Shown here piece by piece: positions 1-11,591 of a stretch of DNA of 64,000 nt (positions are counted from its first letter, which is position 1; each line of letters opens with the position of its first letter). Below the pieces are notes generated by a model, which searched no databases, had not been told where the DNA came from, and was given only the letters and a program-made list of their open reading frames with translations. A program made the translations under genes and the position numbers. The stretch is from the NCBI RefSeq assembly GCF_963675165.1, contig NC_087377.1, positions 15,186,198 through 15,250,197 of the forward strand, in the 5' to 3' direction. This DNA comes from Halichondria panicea (lineage: Eukaryota; Porifera; Demospongiae; Suberitida; Halichondriidae).

Positions 1-1
1 T

Positions 2-396
2 GAATTTCGCCTCGTGGACATGTTTACAAGTGTCACTGATCCAGCCCATAAATCTGAAGTCATTCGTTTATTTAAGGGTGATGGCAATCTTCGCATTGTT
101 GTAGCTACTATGGAATTTGGTATGGGTGTTGATTGTCCCAACATTCGGTAAATCATTCATGTTGGCCTGTCAGACGATATCAGTAGCTATGTACAAGAGA
201 CTGGTAGAGCAGGTCGAGATGGTAAACCATCACGTGTAACCCTTTTGAAGGCAAGAATTTACCATCAAGTTGATAATGAGATTAAAGAATATGCTTCAAA
301 CTTCAACACTACAGATTGTAGAAGGGATAGTCTTTTCCGAAATATTGACAATTACAAACATGTTGATCTCGGTTTCAATTGCTTGTGCTTGTTCTA
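2..396 (+). pseudogene. RecQ-like helicase, C-terminal fragment (broken)
   Basis: This reads as the C-terminal half of the helicase encoded by the full elements at 3999-5489 and 30077-31760. It covers the stretch from EFRLVDMFTSV through the helicase motifs GMGVD and QETGRAGRDG-like (here VQETGRAGRDG). It carries an in-frame TAA at about 149-151 where the other copies have a glutamine codon. The C-terminal cysteine cluster is lost to a frame change near 370-395. The gene begins before the window. It is a dead copy. Confidence 0.8.
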
Positions 397-475
397 AGTC
401 ATGTTTATGTGGACAGTGTGACCTAAGACTTAGTTACTTCTTTCAGCTAATTACAAATTTTATTTTCATTATTAC

Positions 476-721
476 CTGTGCTTCAAGAAAGCTGCTATAT
501 CTACCGAAACATTTCCTGCACATTTTGGGCAATCTGTTTTTATCACTGCCATTTACAATACTGTTAATGTCGACATCAGCACACATCTGTTCTTCCTCAT
601 TCTCCAGTAGCATTGTCCACAGGTCCAACACTTCCTTTCCAGCTGGACCATCAAGAGCTCTCCTGTTACCAGGCCTTGATAGCTCATCCCCACATCCAAA
701 ACATTGTAGCACTTGGGCCAT
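476..721 (-). pseudogene. First exon of a DUF6589-type putative transposase (orphan fragment)
   Basis: Starts at an ATG at 721 and encodes an N-terminal zinc-binding module: CFGCG near the start and CRKC about 60 residues later. The first exons at 8606-8986 and 34857-35285 show the same pattern. A splice-donor-like GTAATA follows 476. None of the downstream exons is present before the helicase fragment, so the gene cannot make the full protein. Assignment rests on similarity to the two fuller copies in this window. Confidence 0.75.
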
Positions 722-947
722 TCTTGCTCAGTACTTTATTTATTTAGTAGCAAAGTCATGTTGTTCAGTGCCAGCCAGTGTGGTGCAGTGCGGTGCATAT
801 TGCGTTTAACACCCACTTAAAATGATTATATTCATGATGCTCCAAGCAGTATTACATAACACACAAGTACAAATCCTATATAAGCATGTCCCCCGACCTC
901 CCGTCAGGGACGGTCGGGCTCCGCCCAACTAGTATATCTATAGGGTC

Positions 948-1130
948 CGCAACTCAATGTCAACTAATTCAAGTTTTTAGTGGTGGCATAGATAGTCCTA
1001 AATGGTAGCAATACCATTGCACTTACTAATCTCTCAGATCGTTTGCCTTTCTCCAATGTTTTGTTTTGGGCTGAGGTCAAAGGTCGAGATTGCACTAAAT
1101 GGAATTACTGTAAATTCAAAACAATCTGAG
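948..1130. repeat. Dispersed repeat; inverted copy at about 17.75-17.96 kb
   Basis: This segment is present in reverse complement at about 17753-17960, immediately upstream of the first GT32 gene. The distant copy lacks the transposon end that abuts this copy at 931. No coding potential was recognised. Confidence 0.7.
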
Positions 1131-1138
1131 CATAGCCC

Positions 1139-2063
1139 TTTCCTTGCCATTCGTGAAATCTGGAACAGGAGCGTCTTTAGGTCGATCAATTAGTGTGGAT
1201 CCGGCCTCACCACGCCTCCAAGTCATTCTATTAGTCTAGATCCGGCTAGCAATTCTAGCTGGGACTCCCAGTTCTAGCTCCTTTTGTTTAGCGTGTCAGA
1301 GACTGGGAGAAGATGATTGGCACTCCCTGGCTCCTTTGGATGTACAGCTGTCCAGATCCCTAGAACATACCCTCCATTCTGACGAGTTATCAGTGCATAG
1401 GGTGCTTACTAGATTCTTGCCAGCCAGTACAGTTCAAGCTACACACAGCACCGCTCAACTATTCTCTACCCCATTATCTAGCTAAATCTGGTCCAACTAG
1501 ACAGCAGACACAGCTAGTTAATTCAGTAAAGCCAGGGGTAGCCCTACTTCTACGGTTGTTCAGTACCCACGGTAACAATTCCTCTGGGCTGGGCTAACTA
1601 GTTGAGCCACGCCTCCCAATTCTCAAGGCTAGGTACATGTCTCTGTCTAGCTGCTTCTTCAGCTTCTTGCTCAGTTTTGTGGCTTAGAGAAAGGCCAGCT
1701 ACTCAGGGGGAAGAGTCCAGATGAAAGTCTGGCAGCCAGGTGACGTCCAAACGGTCAGTTATTCTTTCCACCAACTTTTTAATCTAGTCTAGTCCTGCTT
1801 GCACTGCTACTACTACTGCTGCCTACTGCTGCTACTCTTCCTAGCTAGTCAAAGGTTTCTTTTTTTTTTTTTTTTTTTTTAACTGCATATGCACAAAGAG
1901 TACATCAAAGGACACAGATTTTTAGCCTACTTGACTGATAAGGCGGTTACCTAGACTACAGTTTGTTTGTCAGGGAGGAGCTCACATACAACTTCATCTA
2001 ATTCATCATAACGATTCCTTACCCATTGTTGTAATTTCTACAACAGATTGCCAAGGAAAGAGA
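1139..2063. repeat. 0.9-kb dispersed repeat X, copy 1
   Basis: A near-identical direct copy lies at 57718-58660. Both contain a T run of about 20-22 bases roughly 720 bp from the start, and both end at AAGAGATA. I found no convincing gene in it. The long T run could be a reverse-strand poly(A) trace of a retrotransposed sequence, but no coding region or flanking duplication was found to support this. Confidence 0.75.
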
Positions 2064-2069
2064 TAGACT

Positions 2070-3317
2070 GATAGTAAAGGAAAGGGATTGGAAACGCATT
2101 ACGTCATATGTCACCATCCTACTTACGGATTGTAGCCTCGATTTACAGGCCCTCCATTGCGGCGTAAATCGAAGCCACATGGTATAATTATGAGAGTATC
2201 TCAAGCTGGAGCCCTAAGCATGTCTAAGCTCATACTGTGGACAGTGTAGTTAAAGGATAAGGGCTTCATGATGGCATCCATATCAGTAAAAAAAGCTAGA
2301 TCTATTTTAGTTACATAATTATAAACACGACAACAATGTATTTATTATCTTACTAAACTCCCTTTGTGAGTCTTGACACTAATCATAAGTGTAATACTGT
2401 ACTCTAAGGGATGTCAATAAATTATATTATATAATGTTTAAAGTAAGTGGTTGCAAAACTACAGTGTATACACACAAGCAAAAATAAACATGTATATAAT
2501 TATGTATACTTAATGATGAGGTGACAGGTGAGGTTACTAAATGTCTTATGGATGACATTGTTGAATTCATGTCTTCCTAGATGCTTTTGTTTTGTTGAGA
2601 GAGAGTGGGATCTGGTAAACGGTTGAGGAGGACTTGCACCTTTTCTTACGAGCTTTTTGCTTCACATCCTAAAAAAAGACAATTAATTAATCACTTTAAA
2701 AAACATGATATAAAAGTTGCTGTAAATCATGAATAGATGCCCTGATCACTCCAAAATCAGTTGCATACTACATTCTAGCATGAGTACTACAATAATATAA
2801 AACAATACAGCTAATCTGCAAAAGTCTATTTGAGAAATAGCTTCCACAAAATTGTCACTATAGTACAACATTTTTTACTTAAAGCAGATTGTAACTCACT
2901 AATCCATGCAATATGAGGCTTATGCTACATATCATACTATAGCTCTATTATGTAAGAACAAGATTCTGTCATGTAACCAATCCATAATACCTTACATTGA
3001 GCAATAGAGCTTCTGTAAACAACTCACCCTAACTTTCAAGGTTTAAAAACACTTTTTGGGGTGCAATACACCATCCAAACTTTATGGGACCACTACCATT
3101 GGAAAGCTTATGTTTTTATGTACCCAAACAGCTTACTTGATTGGCTTGAACGCTGAAATAATGATCTTGAAGTCCAAAAATATAGCTCAAAAAACAACAA
3201 ATGACTTTTTGACTAACAATGAATAACATTAAAAATCGTAAGTAGGATGGTGACACACAAGCTCTGTTGAAAACATTGGTGCACGTGATGCGTTTCCAAT
3301 CCCTTTCCTTTACTATC
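2070..3317. mobile_element. Non-autonomous inverted-repeat element (GGGATTGGAAAC group)
   Basis: The left end GATAGTAAAGGAAAGGGATT is mirrored at the right end, and a second inverted block (GTCACCATCCTACTTACG) lies just inside each end. No transposase coding sequence is visible in the 1.25 kb between. No clear target duplication was found. The inner terminal motif is shared with the elements at 11027, 16629 and 25288. Confidence 0.65.
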
Positions 3318-3389
3318 TATGATCTGAGGCAATAATAATATTTATGGCGCAATATTAGTGCCAAAATTAGAGTATTATACGTATTTGTA

Positions 3390-3670
3390 TCTAGGGGGTA
3401 CTCTTTTTGTAAACTGGTATAGAAAATAAACATTCAGGGGTACACTTTTTAGTGTAGACTATCACTTGGGGGTACTCTTATCAGTTTAGGTACACAAATA
3501 ATTCTTTTGAGGGTACCTACTTCCATGACCTGAAGAGTACCCTCAAATATATTTTCCACACTGAACTAAAAAGAATACCCCAAAATAAAAAGAGTATACC
3601 CTCAAATAAAAAGAGTACACCACCCTCAAATAAAAAGAGTATCCCCAAATAAAAAGAGTACCCCCAAATA
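3390..3670. repeat. Short-unit repeat with inverted halves
   Basis: The left half repeats GGGGGTACTCTTTTT-like units. The right half repeats the complement, AAATAAAAAGAGTA plus a C run, about five times with a spacing near 20 bp. The two halves could pair as a long imperfect hairpin. No coding sequence. Confidence 0.6.
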
Positions 3671-3766
3671 ATTTCTACGGTTAAAGTACACGTACTTTAA
3701 CCTCTACTTAGAGGTGTGGCTTGTATTTCTATTTAGAGCGCCTCCTTAGAATTGTGAGTGCACCGG

Positions 3767-3794
3767 CCGTACCGCGTACCGGTACGCGGTACGG
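3767..3794. repeat. Perfect 28-bp palindrome at the edge of a transposon
   Basis: Two 14-bp arms meet between 3780 and 3781 around TACCGGTA. It ends three bases before the transposon terminus at 3798. Confidence 0.9.
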
Positions 3795-3998
3795 TAGTAG
3801 TTGGGCGGAGCCCGACCGTCCCTGACGGGAGGTCGGGTTGCAAGCCTATCTGGGATTTGTTCTAGCGCCACTATAGTGGCGCCCAATCAGATTGCAGATT
3901 CTAGACCATTACCACACCCAGTTAATTACTCTCTTAAGTGCAACACCACAATGCTGCAGTGCAACCGCAACGCAGTAATAGTAGACCAGAGCTAGTTG

Positions 3999-5489
3999 AT
4001 GATGGAGAGATCAGAGTTTATTAGGGAGTGTGTCATTGAGGCTTCCAAAGAGTTGGGCTACCCTGTCATAAAGCCTGAACAAGTTGATATAGTTCTGGCT
4101 TTTATTGAAGGTCGAGATGTGTTTGCTGTTCTTCCAACCGGCTTTGGAAAGAGCTTGTGTTATGCCTGCTTGCCAGTAGCCCTTGACAAGATCTTGAAGA
4201 AGGAAGTAGGGCATTCAATTGTGGTGGTTGTGACTCCTCTTTTAGCCATCATGAAAGACCAGGTAGATTCTAAATGGTGTAAGTTGTTGTTAATTGTAGT
4301 ACTTAAATAGATGTGTGCATGATGAAGGTTTCAAGATGATCTGCACATTATACATGCATGCAGGTAGCAACGTATTTGAGTAAAGGTCTCTCCAGTACCT
4401 ACATCTCTGGTGAAATTACTGACAGCAGAATTCAGTCTGGAGTTGAGCGGGGAGAGTACCAGTTGGTGTTTTTCACACCTGAGATGATAATTATTAATAA
4501 TAGGTGGAAAAGAGTCATACAAGCGGAGGTGTATGCAAATAGGCTCAAAGCATTCGTGATTGATGAGGCTCATTGTGTTAAGAAATGGTAAGGTTTATGG
4601 TACTTTACGTTCGTGTGCTGTGATTAACCCTTCATTCTGAATATTTAGGGGTGACACTTTCCGTCATGTACTGAAACGAATTGGTGAAGTACGCAGCCTA
4701 ATTCCACCAGCTGTACGTGTGATGGCTCTGACAGCGACTGCTACTCGAAGTGACCGTTTAGCAGTGAGTCGTGCAATAGGGTTAAGGAACCCATACGTTC
4801 TCATGAGGTGCCCAACTAAACCAAATCTGATCTATTCAGTGGGATCATTTAAGAGTGTGGAAGAAACGTTCAGAGCATTGGCTGACAAACTCAAGGTACA
4901 AAGTTCTAAATTTCCAAAGACCATCATCTATGGACAGTCATTTGGAATGTGTGCAGACATATACATTTTTCTGAAGTATCATCTAGGATCAGCGTTTACC
5001 ATTCCAGAAGATGCACCTGATATCCCAGAATTCCGTTTGGTTGACATGTTTACCAGTGTGACGGACTCCAATCACAAGTCGCAAATTTTACGTTTATTTA
5101 AAATTGATGGAAATCTGAGGATTGTTGTTGCAACTGTAGCCTTTGGGATGGGTGTTGATTGTCCCGATGTCAGGCAAATTGTTCATGTGGGGCTATGTGA
5201 TGATATTAGTAGCTATTTGCAAGAGACTGGACGGGCTGGAAGGGATGGTAAAACATCAATGGCCACCCTGTTGAAGTCGAGAACATACCACCCTGTTGAT
5301 GATGAAATTAAGACGTATGTGTCCAACATGACTCTGTGTAGACGAGATGCCCTTTTTGGAAATATGGATAACTATAGTAGTCCCATTAGTATTGTCTTTA
5401 AGTGCATGTGCTGTGATATATGTGCACATTCTTGTGTTTGTGGTTATTGTAAAGCAAATCTTCATTCATTTCTGTTATTCAACAACTAA
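3999..5489 (+). CDS. RecQ-like superfamily II DNA helicase of a transposon
   Basis: Three exons (3999-4262, 4364-4587, 4649-5489) with GT/AG borders and matching phases give an intact 442-residue protein. Motifs in order: a Q-motif-like PEQ at residues 26-28; Walker A TGFGKS at 47-52; DEAH at 155-158; ALTATAT at 189-195; GMGVD near 329-333; QETGRAGRDG (motif VI) at 354-363; and a cysteine cluster at about 415-430. It lacks the long C-terminal extension of cellular RecQ proteins. The protein should unwind DNA with ATP, and by context it probably serves transposition. The start is the first ATG after a TTG; a second ATG follows at once. The paralogue at 30077-31760 has the same exon plan. Confidence 0.9.
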
Positions 5490-5572
5490 TCAATTAATGT
5501 TGATCAACAAAATAATGAATTGAAGCATGAGGCCAATAAAATAATAAGTTTTGAGTAAAGTCCAAGGTTCAA

Positions 5573-8500
5573 TCAAACGGAGGTAGGCAATTTACTCATA
5601 AGCCAGTCAACGATTGTTTTCTTCTCTTTGCCATTCAAAACATCCTTTGGATGGGGAAATTTACGATGCTTTCTTCCCTTGCGTATTATAACAAATGATT
5701 GACTTTCTACAAGTTCATTGACTACCACATGGATGTCCTTCTGTGAATTAGGCTTTCTTTGTCTGCTGGATGTAGTAGTAACATGGTTGACAGAGTCAAA
5801 GTTGTCAAGCATTGGAGAAAGTATCCCAATTGCTCTGCCAATTCGTTTAATCGCTTTTATTGATCGATTGGAGCCCTGAAAACGAATAGCGTCTTTAGCT
5901 ATCTTATTTAGGTGCTCCATGTGTAGGTCTACAGGAATGTTCTTCCCAGGTCGGCCAGTGGTATTCACAAAACGACTCCACATAAGCTGTGTTGACAATC
6001 TAGGAGAAAGTGTGTACTTGTGTTGTAAAAGGAGGTTTGCTGCCTCGCAAGCGTAGTTCCTGTTCCCAGAAGCCGAAAATATGGGTATCATGTACTTCCA
6101 GCACCTCAACACACGCTCACCATCACCTTCCCTAATAGCATCTTTGAACTCCATGTAGAAGCATCCAAGACGCAATAGCTGCACTGAGTACTCACACACT
6201 TGATCATCACCTGTTAACATTCTCACACTCGTGTTGTAGCTGAAATGCACGAATTTGTCATAGACCTTTTCACAGAGCTTTATCAAGCACTCGCGTCTCT
6301 CACTGTCAGACAGAGTCCAAATATCCGTCGGAAGGAAGGACTCAACAGGGGTGTCATTTGCAGACTTTAGTTGAAAGGTAGCAAGAGCGGCAACAACAAC
6401 AAGACTGTCAGTCACTATCTCAATGAAGTCTTCACAGGCATTGACATCTTTTTTGGGACTCTTCACCACATTTGTGCGATTCAGCTTGTTGCGGATCTGG
6501 TAGAGTGTACCATGGTCTCCTGATGAATTGTAAGAGTAGAAAAACTTCTAGATAACCTGTATCGAAAAAGGTGAATATTTACAAACCCTATACATAAATA
6601 TTAGCACCTTACATTCAACAATATCATTTTTGTGTGCCAATCAGTTGCAACAGGGAGGACTAATCCAACCAGTTGGCCGGAAGGAGGCACTTCATTCACT
6701 TTGGCCTTCTGTGCTCCTCTCGCCCTAGCCGCAGTCTTTTGGTCCCCTGCAAACTGTAAGAGATAAGCTCGAGCAGTCACCACTGGCACAGTCCTGGCTA
6801 TAGTTGGAATATAGAAGTCCTTGACCATCTCCACCATAGGAACATATTGCTGTAAATCAGACATTATGTCAATCATGTGCTCGGTTTTGTTTTCGTCTTT
6901 AGGTAGAATTCCGAGAGGGTGCTAATGAATGTGTGAAAATTGTAGTTAAGATTAAAAAACCTGTTTAAGCACAATAAAATGTCTTACTAACCACTTTTGA
7001 CTTTGTTGACATCTCGTCATAGAATTGATGCTTGATGTGCCAATCTACAACACCATCAAAAGCTAGATTGAAGAATCCCATGTTTTCATAGAGGATTCTG
7101 GACATGAGAATACACATGTTGTTACGAAGAGCGAGATCATCGTCAGATGTTGGTAATAAGGAAACAGCAACTTGTTCAGAATTTTGCTGTAGAGTCGGAA
7201 TAACTTGGTCACTGAGATTCATGAAGTCAATTCGGTCACCGACAGCATAGGAGTGGAAGTAGTGAATATCATCCGGCTTACTGGTACCAACTCTCATATA
7301 CCGCTGTTTTATTCCTTTGTCCACATTATCACCAACCAAATGGTACATTGTTGGATGATCTATATGCAAAAACACAAAGTAAAAAGTATACATAATGCAT
7401 GCATGTGCACCTTGCTGCTTAGTGTGTTTATTGGATGTGACGCCTGCCATATTTCCAGTTTATGGTGCGTTAGAAGTTGAGCCCTGGTGAAGAGGTCCAG
7501 AAGTAGGAAGGTTACTTGGAGTATCTTCTTCATCACTGCTGTCAAAATTACTCACATCACTTGAAGAGGAGTTGCTCCTGAGATCATCATCACCTTTGTC
7601 TTCTGACCCAGAGGTGATGGGTGAGTAATTCTTCCACGATGAGTCAGAATCTAAGTCCGTGTCCGAATCATCACTGGTGGATGCTGTGGGCCGATCAATA
7701 TCGTCATTCTCACAAGTGATCTAGGGGGCTCTCTGAATTTGCTGTATAATATTTTTTTAAAAAGAATTAATAATTACAAATTTCTTACAATTTCATTGCC
7801 ACTGTCCAGTGTGGATACAAGGCGATCTCTCCATTCCTTAACCTGAGCATCAAACCCTTCGCCAACTTTGTCTAGCATTCGAATCACAGAAGAGTGTGAT
7901 ACAGTCACATTTAACCTCTGTAGTCGCTAATAGACCTATACAGTATACAACCGTTCGCAAACAAAGTAATCTCAGTCTGTATATCGGTAATTATAATTAT
8001 ACTATAGCCTCATTCCCAGGCAGATTTGAAATTAAGTGAAAATGGCAATCTATAGCGTTCTTTTAGACAACTTGGCGTGGGAACGTTTTAATCACCTGCT
8101 TTGAGCTGTGACCAGCATACAGAACCAGGGCATTGCTTCGTTGGACCAAATTCATCTTTGGATTGCGATGGTTGATAAGGATGGCTGCACACATCCCAAT
8201 GACAGCATCAGTGTTGGAACGGCGGACTCTGGTGTTAGTGGCTAAATCCAGGAGTTGTCTCAACACAGGGGCAAACTTAGAGAGCTCGTTCAGTAGCATT
8301 TCCCAGCTGAATTGTCTAAGGTCATCAGGATTCTGGCTCTGCAAGATAGAGTTAGCACTCTCTGATGACATACATTTCACTTTTTTGGCCAATTCTATCC
8401 CGACCATCTTCAATAAGTATTTTCTGGTGGTTGGGTCTTTTAAGGCCTCCATAGCAACTTTTTTTCTGCTTTTACGAGCAATAGCTTTTCCTATGTGTTT

Positions 8501-8986
8501 TCGGCTAGGAGTGAGCAGGAATGTTTTTGGAGTTTTGTAACACACTTTAATCTGTAAAAATAACTAGACTTAATGACTTATAAAATGAATATTAATGGCA
8601 CCCACCGCAACTTCAGGGGACTGGGTGCTAGATCCTGATGGCTGAGCCCTAGTTGTTTGCCAAGACAGTGAACTATCAAGCTTACGTTTCTTTGGCAGTG
8701 GGAGTTGTAGTTCCAAAACATCAGCGGCCTTTCTAATGTTTTCTTGGAGTTTGTCATGAAGTTTGGTGTACCTATTGTAAGAATAGAAGCAATTCTTGCA
8801 CATCTTGGGCACTCTTTGGCTGTCTCCACCATTGAGGATGCTGTCGACATCTGCAACAGCCTGCTGGTCTTCATTTTCTAAGAACGCTTTCCATACTGCT
8901 GCAACGTTTTCAGAGCTTGAGGTGTTCACATTCCGGCTGTCCTTCAGTTTATCAGCTATGTCACTGCCACATCCAAGGCAATACAT
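5573..8986 (-). pseudogene. DUF6589-type putative transposase, seven exons, with in-frame stops
   Basis: Approximate exons on minus: 8986-8606, 8551-8096, about 7917-7789, 7741-about 7480, 7359-6992, 6921-6613, 6555-5573. Exon 1 has a CxxC...CxxC zinc module (CLGC, CKNC). Exon 4 is acidic and serine-rich. Exon 5 carries GDNVDKGIKQRYMR. Exon 7 carries HGTLYQIRNKLNR, EGDGERVLRCWKYM and LHMEHLNKIA, which I associate with the DUF6589 family of animal and fungal repeat proteins. Compared with the copy at 31848-35285, three codons read TAG: near the start of exon 3, early in exon 4 (where the other copy has Trp) and at the third codon of exon 7 (also Trp). A downstream splice acceptor could skip the first. 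The gene is probably inactive, although the helicase beside it is intact. Its role as the DNA-cutting transposase is inferred from context. Confidence 0.75.
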
Positions 8987-9217
8987 TACTCAGAGTGGTG
9001 TAGATCATCTATCCCTACTAGCTTGTCTTCAGTTTTCTAAGAGCAATCTCTAATTCACATGTGCACTCATTCAGCGGGTGTTGCGTGGTTAAGGTAGTTT
9101 AACACCCACTTGAAAATTAATGATATTCATACTTGTTACAAAAACACACATAGAACAAATCTCAGATAGGCTTGCAACCCGACCTCCCGTCAGGGACGGT
9201 CGGGCTCCGCCCAACTA

Positions 9218-11026
9218 CTGTTCGCCTGCAACAGTGACGGCTTGCGAGTCTACAGCCTGCCTGGCTACAACAAAGGACTACAATTAGCCCCACCCACTTT
9301 CATGGAAGCATCGTGAACTTTCACTAATAATTATGACCTTTAATGACATTCCAGGCCAAATTGCATTACAATGTCATGAACGTGTACATGCAGCTAGTGC
9401 TGATCACTTATAATAATATAACATCACAATATAAATGACAGAAAACATTAATTGATTAGGATCATATGATAATTATGCAAACAGTTTTTGGTCATCATGA
9501 TCATCATCTCTATATAGTAGGTCTTTACTTGGCCCGGATCCGGACTGTCTTTGCTCAACACTGTAAAGGGAGGCAATGACATAAGTGAAGAGGGGGCTGA
9601 GGACTTCAGAGCCTATGGGTTATTTACGTACATAATACTATAGGGATAACTTATCAAGCTGCACTCTTTAGATAGCCGTACTCTTTTCCATTGAAAAAAA
9701 CTAGGTAGATACATACATTGAATCATGCATGAAACTGTTATATAACATGCATTGTCCTATAGCTCTATAATTATTATTATGTTGGTAATTGCATATATGA
9801 ATTACCCTATAGCAATTTGAAATTTTGAGATTGCAATCTTGCATGCACCTCGTCTTGAAGGTTTTTTTGCATTGTACCTGGAACAGCAAGAAAAACAACA
9901 ATTATAGTTTGCTTGGAATTTATGGTAAATTCAACATACCCTCAATTGATGACATGATCTGGCTTTAATTAATCTGTAAAAAAAATTGTTACAATGTCAC
10001 GTAGCTAGACCAGCAAACAGATAGTCAACCTAATTCTACTTGATTATACAGCAAATTGCCTACCAATATATTCTCTTATACGCCTACTATCTACGAAGAA
10101 TTCTGGTAGCTAACTATAAGACGTTAGTAGGTTCAAATACATTATAGCAAATTGTTTGCCCTATCAAATGCAATTTACCACCACTCAAAAAAATTGTTGG
10201 TTCACGTAGCTAGATGGTCATGCGAACAAAAGATTTCGCTTAAATTTGGTACAGGTAATAGGTATAGACTTAGTACTTACTGCATACCTGTTAAGAAGTG
10301 TGTAACTACTATAGTTCAGTAAATACAGCTGTCTTATCAAAACTATAAATATGATAGCCCAGATAGGCATGAGATTTACAACTCTATAAGATGCAAAATT
10401 TGGCACAATGCTTCACCTCTTTAGTTGCAGACAGATGAAGATTCGATAACCAAAGGAGTATTACCATAGATATAAGAAGGAGAGGGATGGGAAACGCTAC
10501 GTAAAAAATAGCATTGACGATCCGCGTTTCGGTCAATGTTTTCTTCTTTATTTCCTCCAACCCATGCTTTTAGCTAGGCTATAAACTAGCTACTGAGCTC
10601 CATGTATTAGCAATGGCTAGTGGAACAGTCACAACAAGGTAGCAGCAATAGTTAGTGAGACCCTCCAAGCAGTAAAAAGCAGCTTGGACAGGCAAATTCT
10701 TGAGAGGAGCTCTGTCTGTACCGTTGAGTATTCCAGTACAGTCACAGACATGATAGAGAATTATGGAAATGTAGCAAAGTTCTGTCGTAAATTACTGTGC
10801 CGATACGATGAACCAACTATCAATGAATATACAAAGAGACATTTACCTACATTCAATCATTGATGTAACTTTCTAAATGGGTACACAAAAAGTCTGCTTT
10901 TAATTAAAAACCAGCTTCCTAAGACATTACTTACCAACCTAAGGCTAAAGCCAAGTGGCTTTGATTTTACTTGCATACAATGCCCAGCTACTTAAGAAAG
11001 AGGGAATCATTAATATTTTTGGGCTG
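9218..11026. other. Non-coding interval with one dispersed repeat
   Basis: No gene recognised. About 9573-9830 matches the segments near 23.93-24.15 kb and 42.20-42.41 kb, which in those places follow a degraded GT32 gene start. Near 10463-10500 there is an isolated terminus of the GGGATTGGAAAC type (here GGGATGGGAAAC) with no partner end seen. Confidence 0.5.
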
Positions 11027-11342
11027 CCCATAGATTGAAAAGGAAGGGGATTAAATTGGAAACGAAAATTTGTGTGTGAAACACTCCGCGTTATAGGGCG
11101 TGGCTAAAACAACAAAGGAGATTATTTTATAATCAGCATGCTTCTTACCTGTCTTGGCTGCCATACAATGTGCTGTACATAGAAATGGTGAAATTGATCA
11201 CTTTTAATGTAAAAAGTAAAGAGAATATAGCTCTAAAAGGTCGACTAAGCAACGCAACCACTATCACTAATTAAAAGAAGGAATAGCCCTTACTATGAAG
11301 TGATGGGCGTGGCCCGCCTCCAAAAGGGATACGGGTAGCAGC

Positions 11343-11556
11343 CAGAGGAGGCTGGAACCACTTGACCTTAGCTAATTAAGGTCACTAATTGGATTTATCC
11401 AAACTTCTCTTGCAGACTACATTGTATTTCAAGCCTAGTTTTTAGTGTTTATCAGTTTAATTAAAAACTAGGCTTGAAGTAGTCTGTAAGAGAAGTTTGG
11501 ATAAATCCAATTAGTGACCTTAATTAGCTAAGGTCAAGTGGTTCCAGCCTCCTCTG
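11343..11556. mobile_element. Foldback element with 9-bp target duplication, copy 1
   Basis: Starts CAGAGGAGGCTGG and ends in its complement. The two arms of about 100 bp are nearly perfect inverted copies, so the whole element can fold into one hairpin. It is flanked by GGTAGCAGC (11334-11342) and GGTTGCAGC (11557-11565), a 9-bp duplication with one mismatch. The second copy is at 26789-27219. Confidence 0.85.
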
Positions 11557-11566
11557 GGTTGCAGCC

Positions 11567-11591
11567 TAGCCTCGATCCCAGGCCGAGGCTA
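11567..11591. mobile_element. 25-bp relic of a TAG-ended element
   Basis: Begins TAGCCTCGATC and ends CGAGGCTA, the two tips of the element at 11609-12695 fused together. It is flanked by GGTTGCAGCC at 11557-11566 and again at 11592-11601. It looks like an extreme internal deletion or an excision footprint that kept the target duplication. Confidence 0.6.

Larger units (their letters stand above)
1..931. mobile_element. Right part of a decayed helicase/DUF6589-type DNA transposon (copy 1)
   Basis: The right terminus at 870-931 is nearly identical to the right terminus of the full element at 3798-9217 and ends in CCGCCCAACTA. Inside it, the 3' part of a helicase gene (plus strand) is followed after about 45 bp by only the first exon of the DUF6589-type gene (minus strand). 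Exons 2-7 found in the full copies are absent, so the element carries a large internal deletion. The left end lies outside the window. The sequence just after 931 (GTATATCTA) continues into a sequence found without the element, inverted, near 17.75-17.96 kb, which fixes the right border. Confidence 0.85.
3798..9217. mobile_element. Full-length helicase/DUF6589-type DNA transposon (copy 2, Academ-H-like)
   Basis: The 5.4-kb element has terminal inverted repeats of about 65 bp with one mismatch, starting TAGTTGGGCGGAG and ending in the complement. It carries two convergent genes: a RecQ-like helicase on plus (3999-5489) and a seven-exon DUF6589-type gene on minus (8986-5573), tails 84 bp apart. 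The flanks show no matching 9-bp duplication, unlike related elements here, so one flank may have changed since insertion. A helicase plus a large second gene recalls the Academ-H group. This family name is from memory and needs a database search. Confidence 0.85.
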
